Shown here: positions 25,833-37,442 of the stretch, one piece after another | How the letters are laid out: every line of letters begins with the position of its first letter | Position numbering within the stretch: position 1 is the stretch's first letter | NCBI GenBank assembly: GCA_963971285.1 | Contig: OZ020258.1 | Location: forward strand, 3,596,001 to 3,660,000 | Length of the DNA: 64,000 nt | Direction: 5' to 3' | DNA from: Astropecten irregularis | Lineage: Eukaryota > Echinodermata > Asteroidea > Paxillosida > Astropectinidae | Made by a program: the position numbers and the translations under genes | Notes under the pieces: model-generated | What the model was told of the DNA's origin: nothing | Seen by the model: only the letters and a program-made list of their open reading frames with translations | Database searches by the model: none

Positions 25833-28800
25833 GGTGCTAAAAAAGGGAGTGAGATTTCTTCATGGAATTCACGCGCAACTTTGATAAATGCAGTTGTAAA
25901 GTAGAAGTTATACGAAAACCAGAAAGATGTTTGTGAAAAACGAACAACATTATAAACTTAATTTATGGAAAACTTTGAAATAATCACATTTCTTTCGGTA
26001 GATATCGTCTAAGGAATATAACAGACTGATGCAAAATGTTGATTCACTGGTTTTTAGAAAATCCGGATATGGAAATAGACTGTTAGGCTGTCAATTAAGC
26101 CTCATAAAAACACAACCAACAATCAAAAATCATTGTTATATGGAAGTTACACCGTGGAGGCAGTATACTAGTAAAACACACTCAGAGACTTGTAACTTTT
26201 GTAAACATACATTATATGAAAAAAAATACGGTTGAAATGTTCTTTGTTCGTCCTAAAATCTATTACGATATAGTTGATCACGCTCTGTGGTTAAACTAAA
26301 TACATGTACTTAAATTAAGTCGTGCAAACTATTATAACAAGCAATAATATAATTGAAATGATTAAAACCTCAATGTTTATATATCACATTGTTATAACAT
26401 CCGGTATTAATTATTTTGAAGAAATTAAAAAATCGCAATATGAAAATAGAACTGATCAAGGGGAACGGAGCAACATACACACTCGGGGAAATAATGAATG
26501 TGCTTGCTGTGGCGCGTCTGTAATGTGTGTTTCCATAGAAACAGCACAAACAATGATTCGTGCGGTTTACATTATAATACATATAGCACAAGGGGGCATT
26601 GGTTTCACTATATGGAATATAACGGCTTTTAACTTCCTGTTAATTATTATGTTGGTTGAGTTGTTTTGATACCATTTTTGTATCATCTTATATAGATTTT
26701 ACATGCCTTTGTCGTGATGGCACTCCCAGAGCTCCGTAGGTGGCTTCTATCAGCCCCAATTTCAAGTAAACTCACCAACTGCCTCGGCTAATGTATGGCG
26801 TATACAGTATTTGCTAAAAGGCTATAATAAATATTGTACTAACTATGTTTCATGCTTCTGTGAAAGGTAATGGCCTACAGCCTTAATGTTTGAAAGGGCA
26901 ATCTGCAGGTTTGGGTGCCTATTGGGTGATAGGCATAATTAAGTTGAACGGCGTAGGCCTAAATGAGACTTTCGTGCTTGGGGCACAAGAATGTTCAGTT
27001 TCGTTTTGAATGTTTATAATAATTTATGCGAACTCAAGTTTGTTTCCAATGGCTAAACATTTTATGATTCAGATAAAGAAAATGCCGTGGGTCATGTCTA
27101 CTCTTCATAATTCAACCTCGTTCTTCTCAAAACGCAGTGAGACATGATTATTGTATGGCGTGCTTTTATTGTATGTGCACATAATAGCAGTTCATAGTCA
27201 TACAAACAAGTTACATTCAAGAGCTGACTATTGTACTGTATGGGCAGATTATGGGCACCAAAAATGCTAAATATTGTCCGTCCGAACGCGTCAGGTCCTC
27301 CTGACTTTAAGCATTTTATACATTTCAGGTCATTTTGGCTAATAAGCAGTTTGCAGCAGTTTATTACTTGTATTGCATGAATGAAAACATGGACTTGTCG
27401 TAAAATGAAAAAAAAAAAAATCCAGTTTGTTTCTGATTTCCAAGTCGATGATGCGACCGTAACTATAGCGACATCAAGCTTCATAATCACCACGAACAAC
27501 CAACCAAATCACCACTCACCCTCATCACTGATTTTCCGGTTTTCACCATCGAATAGAAGTAGGTACAGTATACATGTAGGCCCATGTCCATATCAATAGG
27601 CCTACTCCATGTCCGATTCAGGATACCATACGAATAATATCACCGTTTATAACGCAATACACTGTACTTGACACTTTAGAAGTGTTTATTTACTGAAGGG
27701 TGTCAATGTCATGTACAGCCTTCTGTGTACATTTCAAAACATGAGGAACTAAAGACTGGACGATTCCGAGTGCGAATAACTCATCAAACATGAAGACGGA
27801 ATTCTCTGCGAAATATGCATGTATACAACCAGCAGCAACATCAGTTCCTATATAAATTTCCACAGTAGAATATCGAGCGTAAATTTCAAGCCAATTCAAC
27901 TGAATGTAAAACGTCTTGCTTTAATTTATGCATGTCTGGGTTGTCATGTCGGTTGGAGTGTCTTTTCCTCTTTTTGTTATAGGTACATACGTGTCTCTTC
28001 AGCAATTATTTTATTTCTGTGACCTTCAACATAAATTCTTTCTAGCGATGGGCATGATAGATGTCTGTCTTTCATTTTGAAATGCATGTAATTAGTCTTT
28101 ATATACCCTTTCCAAATTTTGAGCTAAATATTTACAATCAACTTCTAAAATTTGATTCTTTTTCTAGAATTTAAACACCAGTCAATATCTAGCACAGAGA
28201 GGGAATTGTAGACTTATAATTCGACAGTATGTGTATAATAATGTCGTGATTTATAAACAAGTACAATAATAGTTTTCCCTGAATTTTAACTGGTTTGTAA
28301 AATAAGAGAGTATACATTTATACAAGATGGCGAACGTTTTCAATGTGGCTTTTTAAGCAGACCAAATTAAACAACGACCAGTCATAATGGTGAGCTGTTG
28401 CATATACTAAGGTGATTGTGACAGCTGGAGTAAGATACGACACCCATCTCGGTTGCATCACAGTTGCAACCGGATGAAAATGATACTAGAACTTAGAAGA
28501 GGTTTCAATCGTGGACAATTTTGTTGGTTAGTGTTCGATGGCTCATGATGTTGGCTGAAAGACAGTGACAATTCGGCTGCAGACTGCTAGCCTTTATCAA
28601 GCTGATGAAGACACTTGTTCGGTCTCAGTAATATTTATTTCCCTGCTTGGTTTGGCTGTGTGGGGTTTGAAAATAGGCTTCGCAAAGGACTTCCTACCTT
28701 TATTTACCAGAAATTCATTCATTTTAAAGTTCATCAATTGGTCATGGTGTCTTTTAGAAAGAAACCATTCACTCGTGCATATCGTAACACTGCCTGTCGG
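25833..28800. other. Intron 1, AT-rich, little structure seen
   Basis: About 3 kb without EGF-type cysteine spacing or other recognisable coding on either strand. The only recurring phrase is near 27332-27372 (see 14022). Short ORFs here (for example 26322-26669) have no recognised domain. Confidence 0.5.
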
Positions 28801-29022
28801 TGTCAGACCGAAGCAGGTCAACTCGTACACATGCCAACTCGTACACACGCCAACTCGTACACAAATTGGTCAACTCGTACACAGGCCAACTCGTACATAT
28901 GCCAACTCGTACACAGCTTGGTCAACTCGTACACATGCCAACTCGTACACAGCTTGGCATGTTTGTTGTGCTTGGTCAACTCGTCCACAGCTTGGTCAAC
29001 TCGTACACAGGCCAACTGGCAA
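28801..29022 (+). repeat. Left terminal array of CAACTCGTAC units
   Basis: Ten copies of CAACTCGTACACA-type units separated by atgc, aggc, cttggt or similar. The variation in spacers is much greater than in the core. Confidence 0.9.
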
Positions 29023-29925
29023 CTATTAGTTAAGCAAAACTCGTTTGCAGAGTAAAGTCAGACTGTTTTTGTCCTATTATGGAATACGTTTTGTGGAAAT
29101 AAGAACTTCGGTAAAATCGGTATAGATAGGAATTCAATTCAGTCTCGAAATTAGTTAAAAAGAAAATAGTAATTATAGTAAATGCTACTCAAAGTCAGTC
29201 AGAGTGGAAACCATTTAATTATAAAGATCGCCTTCCGTCATTTTCTTACCGTATTCTAAACACAACCCATTCGTTTCATTGGTGAGTGAAAATTAAATTA
29301 CAGACAAATGTTGTTATCGCATAAACTAGAAATTATGCTACAATGTAAACGGGATCGGGATCTTGGAAGAGTTGCCAATCAACTTGGTCTGTAAGACTTG
29401 AAGCAAGCAATTTAAACCTCGGGGGACTCATTGTCACGCATGGAATTATGTTTTCATGAGTGAATGCGAGTTTCAGAGTTGAGATAATTATAGACAGAAG
29501 ATGTTAGAAGAATTGCTGACCAATTAAAGTCTTCCTCATTCAAACGTTAACATGTTATTAACTTAGTTTGAAGAAATACAAGGATAATCTACGAAGCCAC
29601 ATAATAAACCAGAAAAAAATAAATACAAACACCAAACCAAAACAAGAAGACAATTCAGTCAATATTAAGAATATAATTATAGTTTATTTTACATTCATCA
29701 ATCACCAAAAATGATCGGTTTAAAAAGAAAGGATTAGCCTTCAAGTTTGAGAAATATCCTAGCTGCTAGTGCTAAGATCGAAAATAAGCGTCAGGCGCCC
29801 TCCTAGAATTAGTAAAGAATTATAGGGGCCTAAAGTTAACCCCCTAGTACTATTGTAACACACACATCCAATAATGTACGAACAATGATCCAATAGATGG
29901 TATGTAAAAAAAAATACAGCTTTTT

Positions 29926-30088
29926 GTGAACGAGTTGACCGGTAACGTGTGATGACGAGTCGGCACTTCGTCCTGTACGAGTTGACCAGCCTGTTGTGTA
30001 CGAGTTGGCGTGTGTACGAGTTGGTGCGTGTACGAGTTGGTGTGTACGAGTTGGCGCGTGTACGAGTTGACCAGCATTCGTGTCAGAC
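29926..30088 (-). repeat. Right terminal array of CAACTCGTAC units, inverted
   Basis: Seven copies of the complementary TACGAGTTG unit, ending ttgaccagcattcg then tgtcagaca, the inverse of the left end. Confidence 0.9.
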
Positions 30089-31183
30089 AACAATCGGTTT
30101 CCATGGTAATCTATTTGCGCGTGGCCCTATTGTGTTTAACTTACATTGTTGCGTTGTACTATTTTCAGAGGTTTTTTAGAAATGTAGAGTTTTTTTTCTC
30201 GAATTATTTCAGAGGGGAGATTCTGCAGTATTTCAAAGGAAGATTTGAGTTCATATCAGTTTCATGAAAAGTGAATTTCATCTTTGAAAAGTTTTTTTTT
30301 TTAAAAGAAGGAAAAAAGACATCAGAGTTCAAACAAAATCACAAACAAAATCACAATGGAACGACGGTATCTCAACTCAGACCTTATATGTTCAGCCATC
30401 ATTGATAACAGAAATAACCAAAATAATAGCATTTCAATTAGGGCAAGCCTATAACAATTTGCATATTATCTATTTCCAGACAACAAATAATTTAATAGTC
30501 ATGATTTTCAATTTTCTTATCGAAATTACTTTTGAAAAGGTGACTGAATCAGACTAAGTTATAGGCTTTGAACACAATGAGGAAAGTAAAGGTATCGAAA
30601 TATTGTTTTTTATCACCAAAGTGTCATCACACTTTGTATGAAAGACATTTGTAAAAAAACAAAAATTGCTAATGTACTTCTAATGTTACAAATGTTAACC
30701 CCTCTCCCTTGAATTTTCAGGTTATTTTCCGGTTGGTGGTAAGTTTGCTTTAATTTGATTGTCAGCAAATTGTTTCCGAGTCCTTAAAATCCTATATTGA
30801 AGTAATTTCTACAATATTTAAGTGAAAAGATACAATGTTTTAGAAACCACTTGTCCTTTCGTTTATAGTTTTGGGAACCACTTGTCCACAATTACCATAA
30901 TTTTGGCTGACGAGTATACTTTGCAGCAATTTATGACTTACAAAATAGTTTTGAATTATATAACATATTTTACAATATATTATATAAGTTTCAAAGCTAG
31001 AACTGTGCAGGCAATATACTTGCTCAACCAAATTATGATTTCATCACAAAAAAAGACCGATAAGTAACTTACAAGTGATAATCTGTTAGCAGTTTACGCT
31101 TTGGTAAGTGGAATAATTATACACAAAACTCAGTAGGGGTCTATGTTATGATTCAATATTCAAAACGTGTATAGTTGACTTAC
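30089..31183. other. Intron 1 sequence next to exon 1
   Basis: AT-rich. 30765-30895 repeats the right half of the MITE at 17831-18083 ('gagtccttaaaa ... gggaaccacttgtccacaat'), followed by the 'attttggctga' motif. Otherwise nothing is seen. Confidence 0.5.
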
Positions 31184-31247
31184 TTTGTGAGTAGCTCCCT
31201 GTCACCAGCAGGATCACAACACCAAACGTCTGTATCCAAAACGTCAT
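31184..31247 (-). CDS. Exon 1: start codon and signal peptide
   Basis: The minus-strand ATG at 31247-31245 has A at -3. It opens 21 codons starting MTFWIQTF, then a hydrophobic core GVVILLV, then TGSYSQ. This is a typical short signal peptide, with likely cleavage after SYS (small residues at -3 and -1) leaving an N-terminal Gln. The exon ends in phase 1 at a strong donor (GTAAGT). Its leftover A joins AC of the next EGF exon to give Asn, so the mature chain would start Q-N-P-C. The matching phase and the in-frame join support this as the true 5' coding exon. No RNA evidence is available and a non-coding upstream exon is possible. Confidence 0.75.
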
Positions 31248-31918
31248 GATAATCACACAACAACAATTCTCCTTCCTCGAGTTAAATATTCCTTTTTCGT
31301 CCAAATACCACCAATTAAATCATGTCAATATGTTGACTCGTCAGACGCGTTATAGAACAAAAACACAGTATGCATGGCGATCACAACATGTTACGCTGTA
31401 TTTTGAAAGTGATCGGTATTTAAGATGGTGGCTTACCGTTTACTGAATTGAACCGGTATAGTATTTTTTGAATCGGGTTATTTGGAAAGGGTCACCTATT
31501 GTCCGGGAACAATGGTTGCGTGGAGAATGGAAGCCGTGTGGGCCTGGTGCTTGGCTCGTCATCACCGGGACGGTTGAGTCATGGATCGGTGAACCCAGGC
31601 AGGCTCGGGATTTACATGTGAAAGTGTGCCACGACCCACCGAGTACACATTCAGCAAACATGACTTGAAAGGGATGTTGGTGCTGAATTAAACATGAAGA
31701 CGATTGCTGTTATGTCAGTCAATTTCCTTGTCATTGTTATCATCTTGTTTGACCAGTTGGGCGAGTGATTTTTAGACAGTGAGGCTAATTACACAATCTC
31801 GCAAACAGCTGACGGGGTAGTTTAATTACTGCTTTGCATTAATTATGAAAAATAGACAGAGGGAATCACAAATGAAACTCACTTATAACAAGGAAGACTA
31901 CATATATACAGCAGTTAC
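31248..31918 (-). promoter_or_regulatory. 5' flank of the EGF gene; probable UTR and promoter, elements not identified
   Basis: The sequence upstream of the ATG should hold the transcription start. A TTAAATA stretch (minus strand, about 31413-31419) lies roughly 170 bp upstream and is the only TATA-like candidate. 31480-31640 is more GC-rich than its surroundings. No firm motif is claimed. Confidence 0.25.
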
Positions 31919-32093
31919 TTAAAGGTAGTATCATACTTTGGTTTTTGTCAAAGAAATACAGATTCGTGGGCAAAAATATAAAGGAAGATACAGTAAAAGT
32001 AATCTGTGAAAATTTCAGTCCCATATACGTTGCCCACTTCTTGAGAAAACAGCGAAAAACGGCCACAGTATTTCTTAAGTGTTTTCTCTTAAG
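31919..32093 (-). mobile_element. MITE, TTAAAGGTAGTATCATAC family (copy C, half, inverted)
   Basis: Starts ttaaaggtagtatcatactt and matches the complement of copy B's right half (tttgtcaaagaaatacagat, then atttcagtcccata) until about 32093, where similarity ends. Confidence 0.75.
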
Positions 32094-32530
32094 AATTTTA
32101 AGCTTGGTAAGGCTAAATAAAGTAAATACAAACAGGATCGATTCAAAACCTGTAGTCATCCCTCAACAAAATCGATCGGGAGATGGCGGTATACACTCAT
32201 AAAATGACGTCATCCGTGGTGACAAAGGAATCTTTTCGGACATGGGCGCAGTGCACTTTCTTTTGAAGATTGGGTGGGGCTCTATTGTAGGCCATTATTG
32301 TTATTGATCACGAAGAATCCTGTGAGTTTATCGAGATGACGGACTGATATCTTGATATGGAAAACAAAAGCAATTCACGTCTCACAACACTTTTATTTTC
32401 AAGCGAGTATTCAACAGTTTAAGTAAAAATTTGTTTGACTAAATTGGTAATTTTCCTAGAAATGTTATCCATCGTAACTTTGTCCAGCGAACGTCTGTCT
32501 CAAGAATTAGCAACTTTGTGCCTTAACGAA

Positions 32531-32725
32531 ATGAGGTTTGTGGCTATAGGCTTGGAATTTATTTTTCCTACCGCCATTTTGTGTCCTAAACGAACTGAAA
32601 CGAAGAGTTTGGGATTCAGGGCGAAGCTGAAACCTTTATTCGGCTTCGTACCTCTTTGTTTAGTTTTGTGGGCCTCAAAATAATGGCGGTAGCGAAATTA
32701 TATAAAGTCCCAAGTATAGCCTCAA
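32531..32725. mobile_element. MITE, GGCCTTTTACGAAACC family (second copy)
   Basis: 'atgaggtttgtggctatagg' to 'agtatagcctcaattc'. Shares 'cattttgtgtcctaaa', 'cttcggcttcgt'-like and 'ttttgtgggcctcaaa' segments with 16472-16675. Confidence 0.6.
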
Positions 32726-32726
32726 T

Positions 32727-33010
32727 TCAAGGTAGTATCATACTTTAAGAAACAAAAACAGAAATGCTCACAGATTTACATATAACTTACAGGGTATGAA
32801 GATGGTGGTGGTAGAAACATACCGTTCAATTTTTTGTTTCGCCTGAAATTGTGTATTTATCCAGAAAATAGTCAAACAACAACCAAAAATCGTTTTGATC
32901 TTTTAAAAGATCAAAAATAAAAGAGAAAAGACTTAGGAAATACTATGGCCGTTTTCCACTGTTTTTTCAAAAAGGGCCAATGTATGGGACTGAAATTTTC
33001 ACAGATGACA
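32727..33010 (+). mobile_element. MITE, TTAAAGGTAGTATCATAC family (copy D, 3' truncated)
   Basis: 'caaggtagtatcatacttta' to 'ttttcacagatgac', co-linear with copy B, ending before the right inverted repeat. Confidence 0.75.
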
Positions 33011-33267
33011 GATGATATAGATTTTATATATCTATGCCGGCCACAACGAAAACACCTTCTCTTGTGGCTTGATATTTCGTGACGTCGCGGCCACAGCCAC
33101 GGTCGCAGCCAGTGAATTGGGACGGGGAAACAAGATTAGTCTTGGTGCCAAGACCTTCGTTGTAGCTTTCCGGCGGTCCAAAGGGCGCCCCCGCGCGGCG
33201 AAATGTGGAGAACTCTGTCAGACTTTTGGATCGTCACGAAGGTCTTGGATATTTTGTAAAGCGATAA
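33011..33267. other. GC-rich spacer before the satellite
   Basis: Contains an inverted repeat (aagaccttcgt near 33150 and acgaaggtctt near 33237) and many CG dinucleotides. No gene is recognised. It borders the first satellite unit. Confidence 0.45.
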
Positions 33268-35495
33268 AGGGAATTATATCCTATGGTTACCGAAAAAATA
33301 CAATACACCCTGGCATAAGAACAGCTTAAAAAGATCGACGTCACATTCATTAGCCAATCAAAGTAGGGAAAGCTAAAAAATAGATTTCCAAACATTGTTA
33401 TTGGCCAATCACGTTTATTCCAATTTCCAGGCTCTTCCAACGCCAGCAGGGTTGTAATATTTCTGGACCAATCAGGAAAGTTAAACTTTCTCTTATGTAT
33501 CTTACTCAATATATTTTAATTAAGAGAGTTCTTAGAGCTATAAAAATGATGGATTGAAGAAATATGGGACTGGACCTCCTGCCTAGACTCTGGGTTGCCA
33601 TTGTTTTGTGACCATTTGTGATTCAATTGGGTGAGAAAGTGGGTCTATTTCAGCCGCTTTGCAAAGGCATGTTTTTTTTTGAAAATGGCTTCTTTGACTG
33701 GAGAGATCCCGTTTACCTTGTTTTAGGGGTGATCAGCTGAGCATGAGTATATCTAAAAAATTCAAAGGTCAACCCACCATAAAATGAACAGAAAATGAAC
33801 GGTGACATGTTCATCGTCATTTTTTCTGTGCAACTTGAACAGCTGATGTGAGAAATCTGTATAATTTTTTAATGATTTTTGAAGTAAGGATTTAACACGG
33901 TTGTCTATGGGAGTTTATTTACTTGGGTGCAACCCTAACCCGGGCGATCGACGAGCGGTGCAGACCAGTAATAGGGGTACATTTTTTTTTTAGTCTGGCA
34001 CCAGTCAACATGGCCGTTTTCAGGGTATTTTCCTTTGGATGGATTTTCCTCAAAAAGTCATTGGTTACCCTATAGAAAATTGAAATAAAAATGAAAATTG
34101 AAGTTTTCAGCTTCATTTTGGTGTATAGCTTGAGTGTCTGAGAAACCTTTGAGTATTTGTAATAATTTTTTGAAATTGGCTATTTAGCATGGGAGCCTAT
34201 GGGAATTTATTTACTGGTCTGCACCCCTAAGTTGTTTTGAATGCTGGTCAACTCGTCAGCCGCCCAACTCGTACGCCCCAACCCGTCCCGACTGGTACGC
34301 CGACCAACTCGTACGCCACAAGCATATTAAGATGGTAGTTTGTAATAACAAAAAAAAAAAGCAATGAGTGTGCGGTGCTCGACCACGTCGGTGGGGGCAA
34401 ACCTAATTTGTATATAATCTTGACATTATCTACAATTCCTCGTGCACTGTGTTCATCAGTCTAATCATTAGCTTCGCTCTGTTTAGCTGCCAAATTCATT
34501 TCAATGTACACAAGACAAAAACAACGGAATTATATCCTATGGTTACCGAAAAAGTACAATACACACTGGCATAAGAACAGCTTAAAACGATCGACGTCAC
34601 ATTCATTAGCCAATCAAAGTAGGGAAAGCTAAAAAATGTATTTCCAAACATTGTTATTGGCCAATCACGTTTATTCCAATTTCCAGGCTCTTCCAACGCC
34701 AGCAGGGTTGTAATATTTCTGGATCAATCAGGAAAGTTAAACTTTCTCTTATGTTTCTTACTCAATATATTTTAATTAAGAGAGTTCTTAGAGCTATAAA
34801 AATGATAGATTGAAGAAATATGGGACTGGACCTCCTGCCTAGACTCTGGGGTTCCATTATTTTGTGACCATTTGTGATGCAATTGGGTGAGAAAGTGGGT
34901 CTATTTCAGCAGCTTAGCACAGGGATGTGTTTTTTTTTTATGGCTTCTTTGACTGGAGTGATCCCGTTTACCTTGTTTTAGGGGTGGTCAGCTGAGCATG
35001 AGTATATCTAAAAAAATCAATGGTCAACCCACCATAAAATGAACAGAAAATGAACGGTGACAAGTTCATCATCATTTTTTCTGTGCAACTTGAACAGCTG
35101 ATGTGAGAAATCTGTATATTTTTAAATGATTTTTGAAGTAAGGATTTAAAACTGTTGTCTATGGGAGTTTATTTACTTGGGTGCAACCCTAACCCGGGCG
35201 ATCGACGAGCGGTGCAGACCAGTAATAGGGGTACATTTTTTTGTTTAGTCTGGCACCAGTCAACATGGCCGCTTTCAGGGTATTTTCCTTTGGATGGATT
35301 TTCCTCAAAAAGTCATTGGTTACCCTATAGAAGATTGAAATGAAAATGAAAATTGAAGTTTTCAGCTTCATTTTGGTGTATAGCTTGAGTGTCTGAGAAA
35401 CTTCTGTGTATTTGTAATAATTGTTTGAAATTGGCTATTTAGCATGGGAGCCTATGGGAATTTATTTACTGGTCTGCACCCCTAAGTTGTTTTGA

Positions 35496-35580
35496 ATGCT
35501 GGTCAACTCGTACGCCGGCCAACTCGTACGCCCCAACTCGTCCCGACTGGTACGCCGACCAACTCGTACGCCACCAGCAT
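35496..35580 (+). repeat. CAACTCGTACGCC cluster inside the satellite monomer (example, unit 2)
   Basis: Bounded by an 8-bp inverted repeat ATGCTGGT ... ACCAGCAT. It holds three CAACTCGTACGCC units, one CAACTCGTCCC and one GACTGGTACGCC. Present in every unit, with small variants (ACGCAACC, CAACGCGTAC). The core equals that of the element at 28801-30088. Confidence 0.9.
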
Positions 35581-36378
35581 ATTAAGATTGTAGTTTGTAA
35601 TAACAAAATAAACAAGCAATGGGTGTGCGGTGCTCGACCACGTCGGTGGGGGGCAAACCTAATTTGTATATAATCTTGACATTATCTACAATTCCTCGTG
35701 CACTGTGTTCATCAGTCTAATCATTAGCTTCGCTCTATTTAGCTGCCAAATTCATTACAATGTACACAAGACAAAAACAAGGGAATTATATCCTATGGTT
35801 ACCGAAAAAGTACAATACACACTGGCATAAGAACAGCTTAAAACGATCGACGTCACATTCATTAGCCAATCAAAGTAGGGAAAGCTAAAAAATAGATTTC
35901 CAAACATTGTTATTGGCCAATCAGGTTTATTCCAATTTCCAGGCTCTTCCAACGCTAGTAGGGTTGTAATATTTCTGGATCAATCAGGAAAGTTAAACTT
36001 TCTCTTATGTTTCTTACTCAATATATTTTAATTAAGAGAGTTCTTAGAGCTATAGAAATGATGGATTGAAGAAATATTGGACTGGACCTCCTGCCTAGAC
36101 TCTGGGTTTCCATTATTTTTTGACTATTTGTGATGCAATTGGGCGAGAAAGTGGGTCTATTTCAGCCGCTTTGCACAGGGATGTTTTTTTTTGAAAATGG
36201 CTTCTTTGACTGGAGTGATCCCGTTTACCTTGTTTTAGGGGTGGTCAGCTGAGCATGAGTATATCTAAAAAATTCAATGGTCAACCCACCATAAAATGAA
36301 CCGATAATGAACGGTGACATGTTCATCATCATTTCTTCTGTGCAACTTGAACAGCTGATGTGAGAAATCTGTATATTT

Positions 36379-37442
36379 AGGTGTTCGGGTTTATGCCGAA
36401 CACCTATTGTTATTGTTCGAGTTTTTTTTTTTTTTTTGTTTTTTTTTACTTTTTATTTTTTTCTTCCCAAATTTGTCCACAGGACTTCTTGGTCACAGGT
36501 ACAAGATAATGACATGAAACTTGGTGGGAACTTTGGTCATGATGTCAAGTTGTATTTAGAAGATTGACGTCATGATGACGTCATCGGGTATCAAATTACA
36601 CGCGTTTTTAGGAAAAACTTTGGTGCTTTATAACTTGAGAACCAAATGACCTATGATTTTGAGATTGACATATGTTACTCAACACGTAATTTTCAACAAT
36701 TAATATATTCAATGTTGTGTACAAATGACCTCCACTTCCGGTGTTACCGGAAGTTGAAGTTTGACTCAAAATAATTCGAAAACGGAAGGATTTTGGCACA
36801 TAAAATATATTTGGATAAAAGATAGAGAAAGTCTTGAGCTTTCAGAAAATATAAACGATGACGTCATGCGAGCTATATAGCGCCCTCTACGGTTGGTTAA
36901 AGATATACAGTGATTACGTAATCCGAAAGTAATCAATGGATTTCTGTCAAATTTCGTGGGTGCGAAGCACAAATGCACCTTGACATGTATGTGAAGTTTC
37001 AAATCTATGACGTCATCCAACCGGAAGTTATGCTCATTTCAAGGGAAAATTATGTAATTATTCAAATACTGTTTACTCAGTAATTACATGTACATGACGT
37101 ACATCGGTGAAAATTGTAAAATATATACATCGTATGCATTCAATGACTTCTGTAAATGTTCAGCTAGCTGTGATGAACTGACCGGAAGTTATTGTCCAGC
37201 CAATGTTATGTATATTTAAAGGTGACGCAATTTTCTATACTCTATCAGTCAGTGTACGAATACAGCAATCAGTATGATCAGTATTTGTTCAGTCACGCAG
37301 TTTAAGCGTACATGTATTTCGAAATGCCATTATATGAGGGACGATTGATCACATACGTTCCAACATGTTCACATTTTAACAGTTCCACTACGAAATAAGA
37401 CCCCGAACACCTAGTGGTTGTTCCCACAACCACAATGTCTAG
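36379..37442 (+). mobile_element. Helentron/Helitron2-like non-autonomous insertion in satellite unit 3
   Basis: Unit 3 is interrupted within its 'tatattttt' tract. The 5' end forms a 10-bp hairpin AGGTGTTCGG-gtttatg-CCGAACACCT. Near the 3' end the inverse CCCGAACACCTA (37402-37413) recurs, followed by a 7-bp hairpin TGGTTGT-tccc-ACAACCA and the terminus CTAG, with T's on both sides. A terminal 12-bp repeat paired with a subterminal copy, a 3' hairpin, a CTAG end and insertion between T's are hallmarks of Helentron (Helitron2) elements (known). No Rep/helicase gene is inside. Confidence 0.65.

Larger units (their letters stand above)
28801..30088. mobile_element. Element with inverted termini made of CAACTCGTAC tandem arrays
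   Basis: The left end starts TGTCAGACCGAAGC then AGGTCAACTCGTACA; the complement of the right end starts TGTCTGACACGAATGC then TGGTCAACTCGTACA, so the ends are inverted repeats. The left terminus (28801-29022) has ten CAACTCGT[AC]CAC units of 15-20 bp; the right (29926-30088) has seven in opposite orientation. The interior (29023-29925) has no recognised gene. It resembles foldback-type elements, whose ends are tandem subrepeats. No clear target duplication was found. Confidence 0.7.
427..31247 (-). other. Multi-exon gene for a secreted protein of serial EGF-like repeats (5' end present, 3' end outside window)
   Basis: Seen: one signal-peptide exon (31184-31247) and 27 exons that each encode one complete EGF-like domain. 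Every exon has consensus GT/AG borders on the minus strand and a length divisible by three, and every intron is phase 1, so the frame stays open for 1,041 codons. Known: EGF modules of the C-x(4)-C-x(4-5)-C...C-x-C-x(8)-C type occur in Notch, Delta, fibropellins, Crumbs and slit; they act outside the cell in adhesion or ligand binding. Inferred: a secreted or membrane-anchored extracellular protein. No DSL, LNR, laminin G, CUB or transmembrane segment is in the visible part, so it cannot be assigned to a named family. Spacing is very uneven: the last exons lie 110-540 bp apart, the first ones kilobases apart with repeats between. It could be a fibropellin-like or wholly lineage-specific EGF protein. 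Confidence 0.88.

Noticed and set aside
28801-29022. CRISPR array
   Set aside because: Direct repeats with short spacers, but spacing is irregular, spacers are partial copies of one another, an inverted array closes the element and the DNA is eukaryotic.
28565-30104. ORFs with repeated NSYT/CQLVH/TPTRT peptides
   Set aside because: These are translations of the CAACTCGTAC terminal arrays in different frames, not genes.
31468-31668. 66-codon plus-strand ORF upstream of the EGF gene
   Set aside because: GC-richer segment but no recognised domain or splice-consistent neighbours; more likely gene-flanking sequence.
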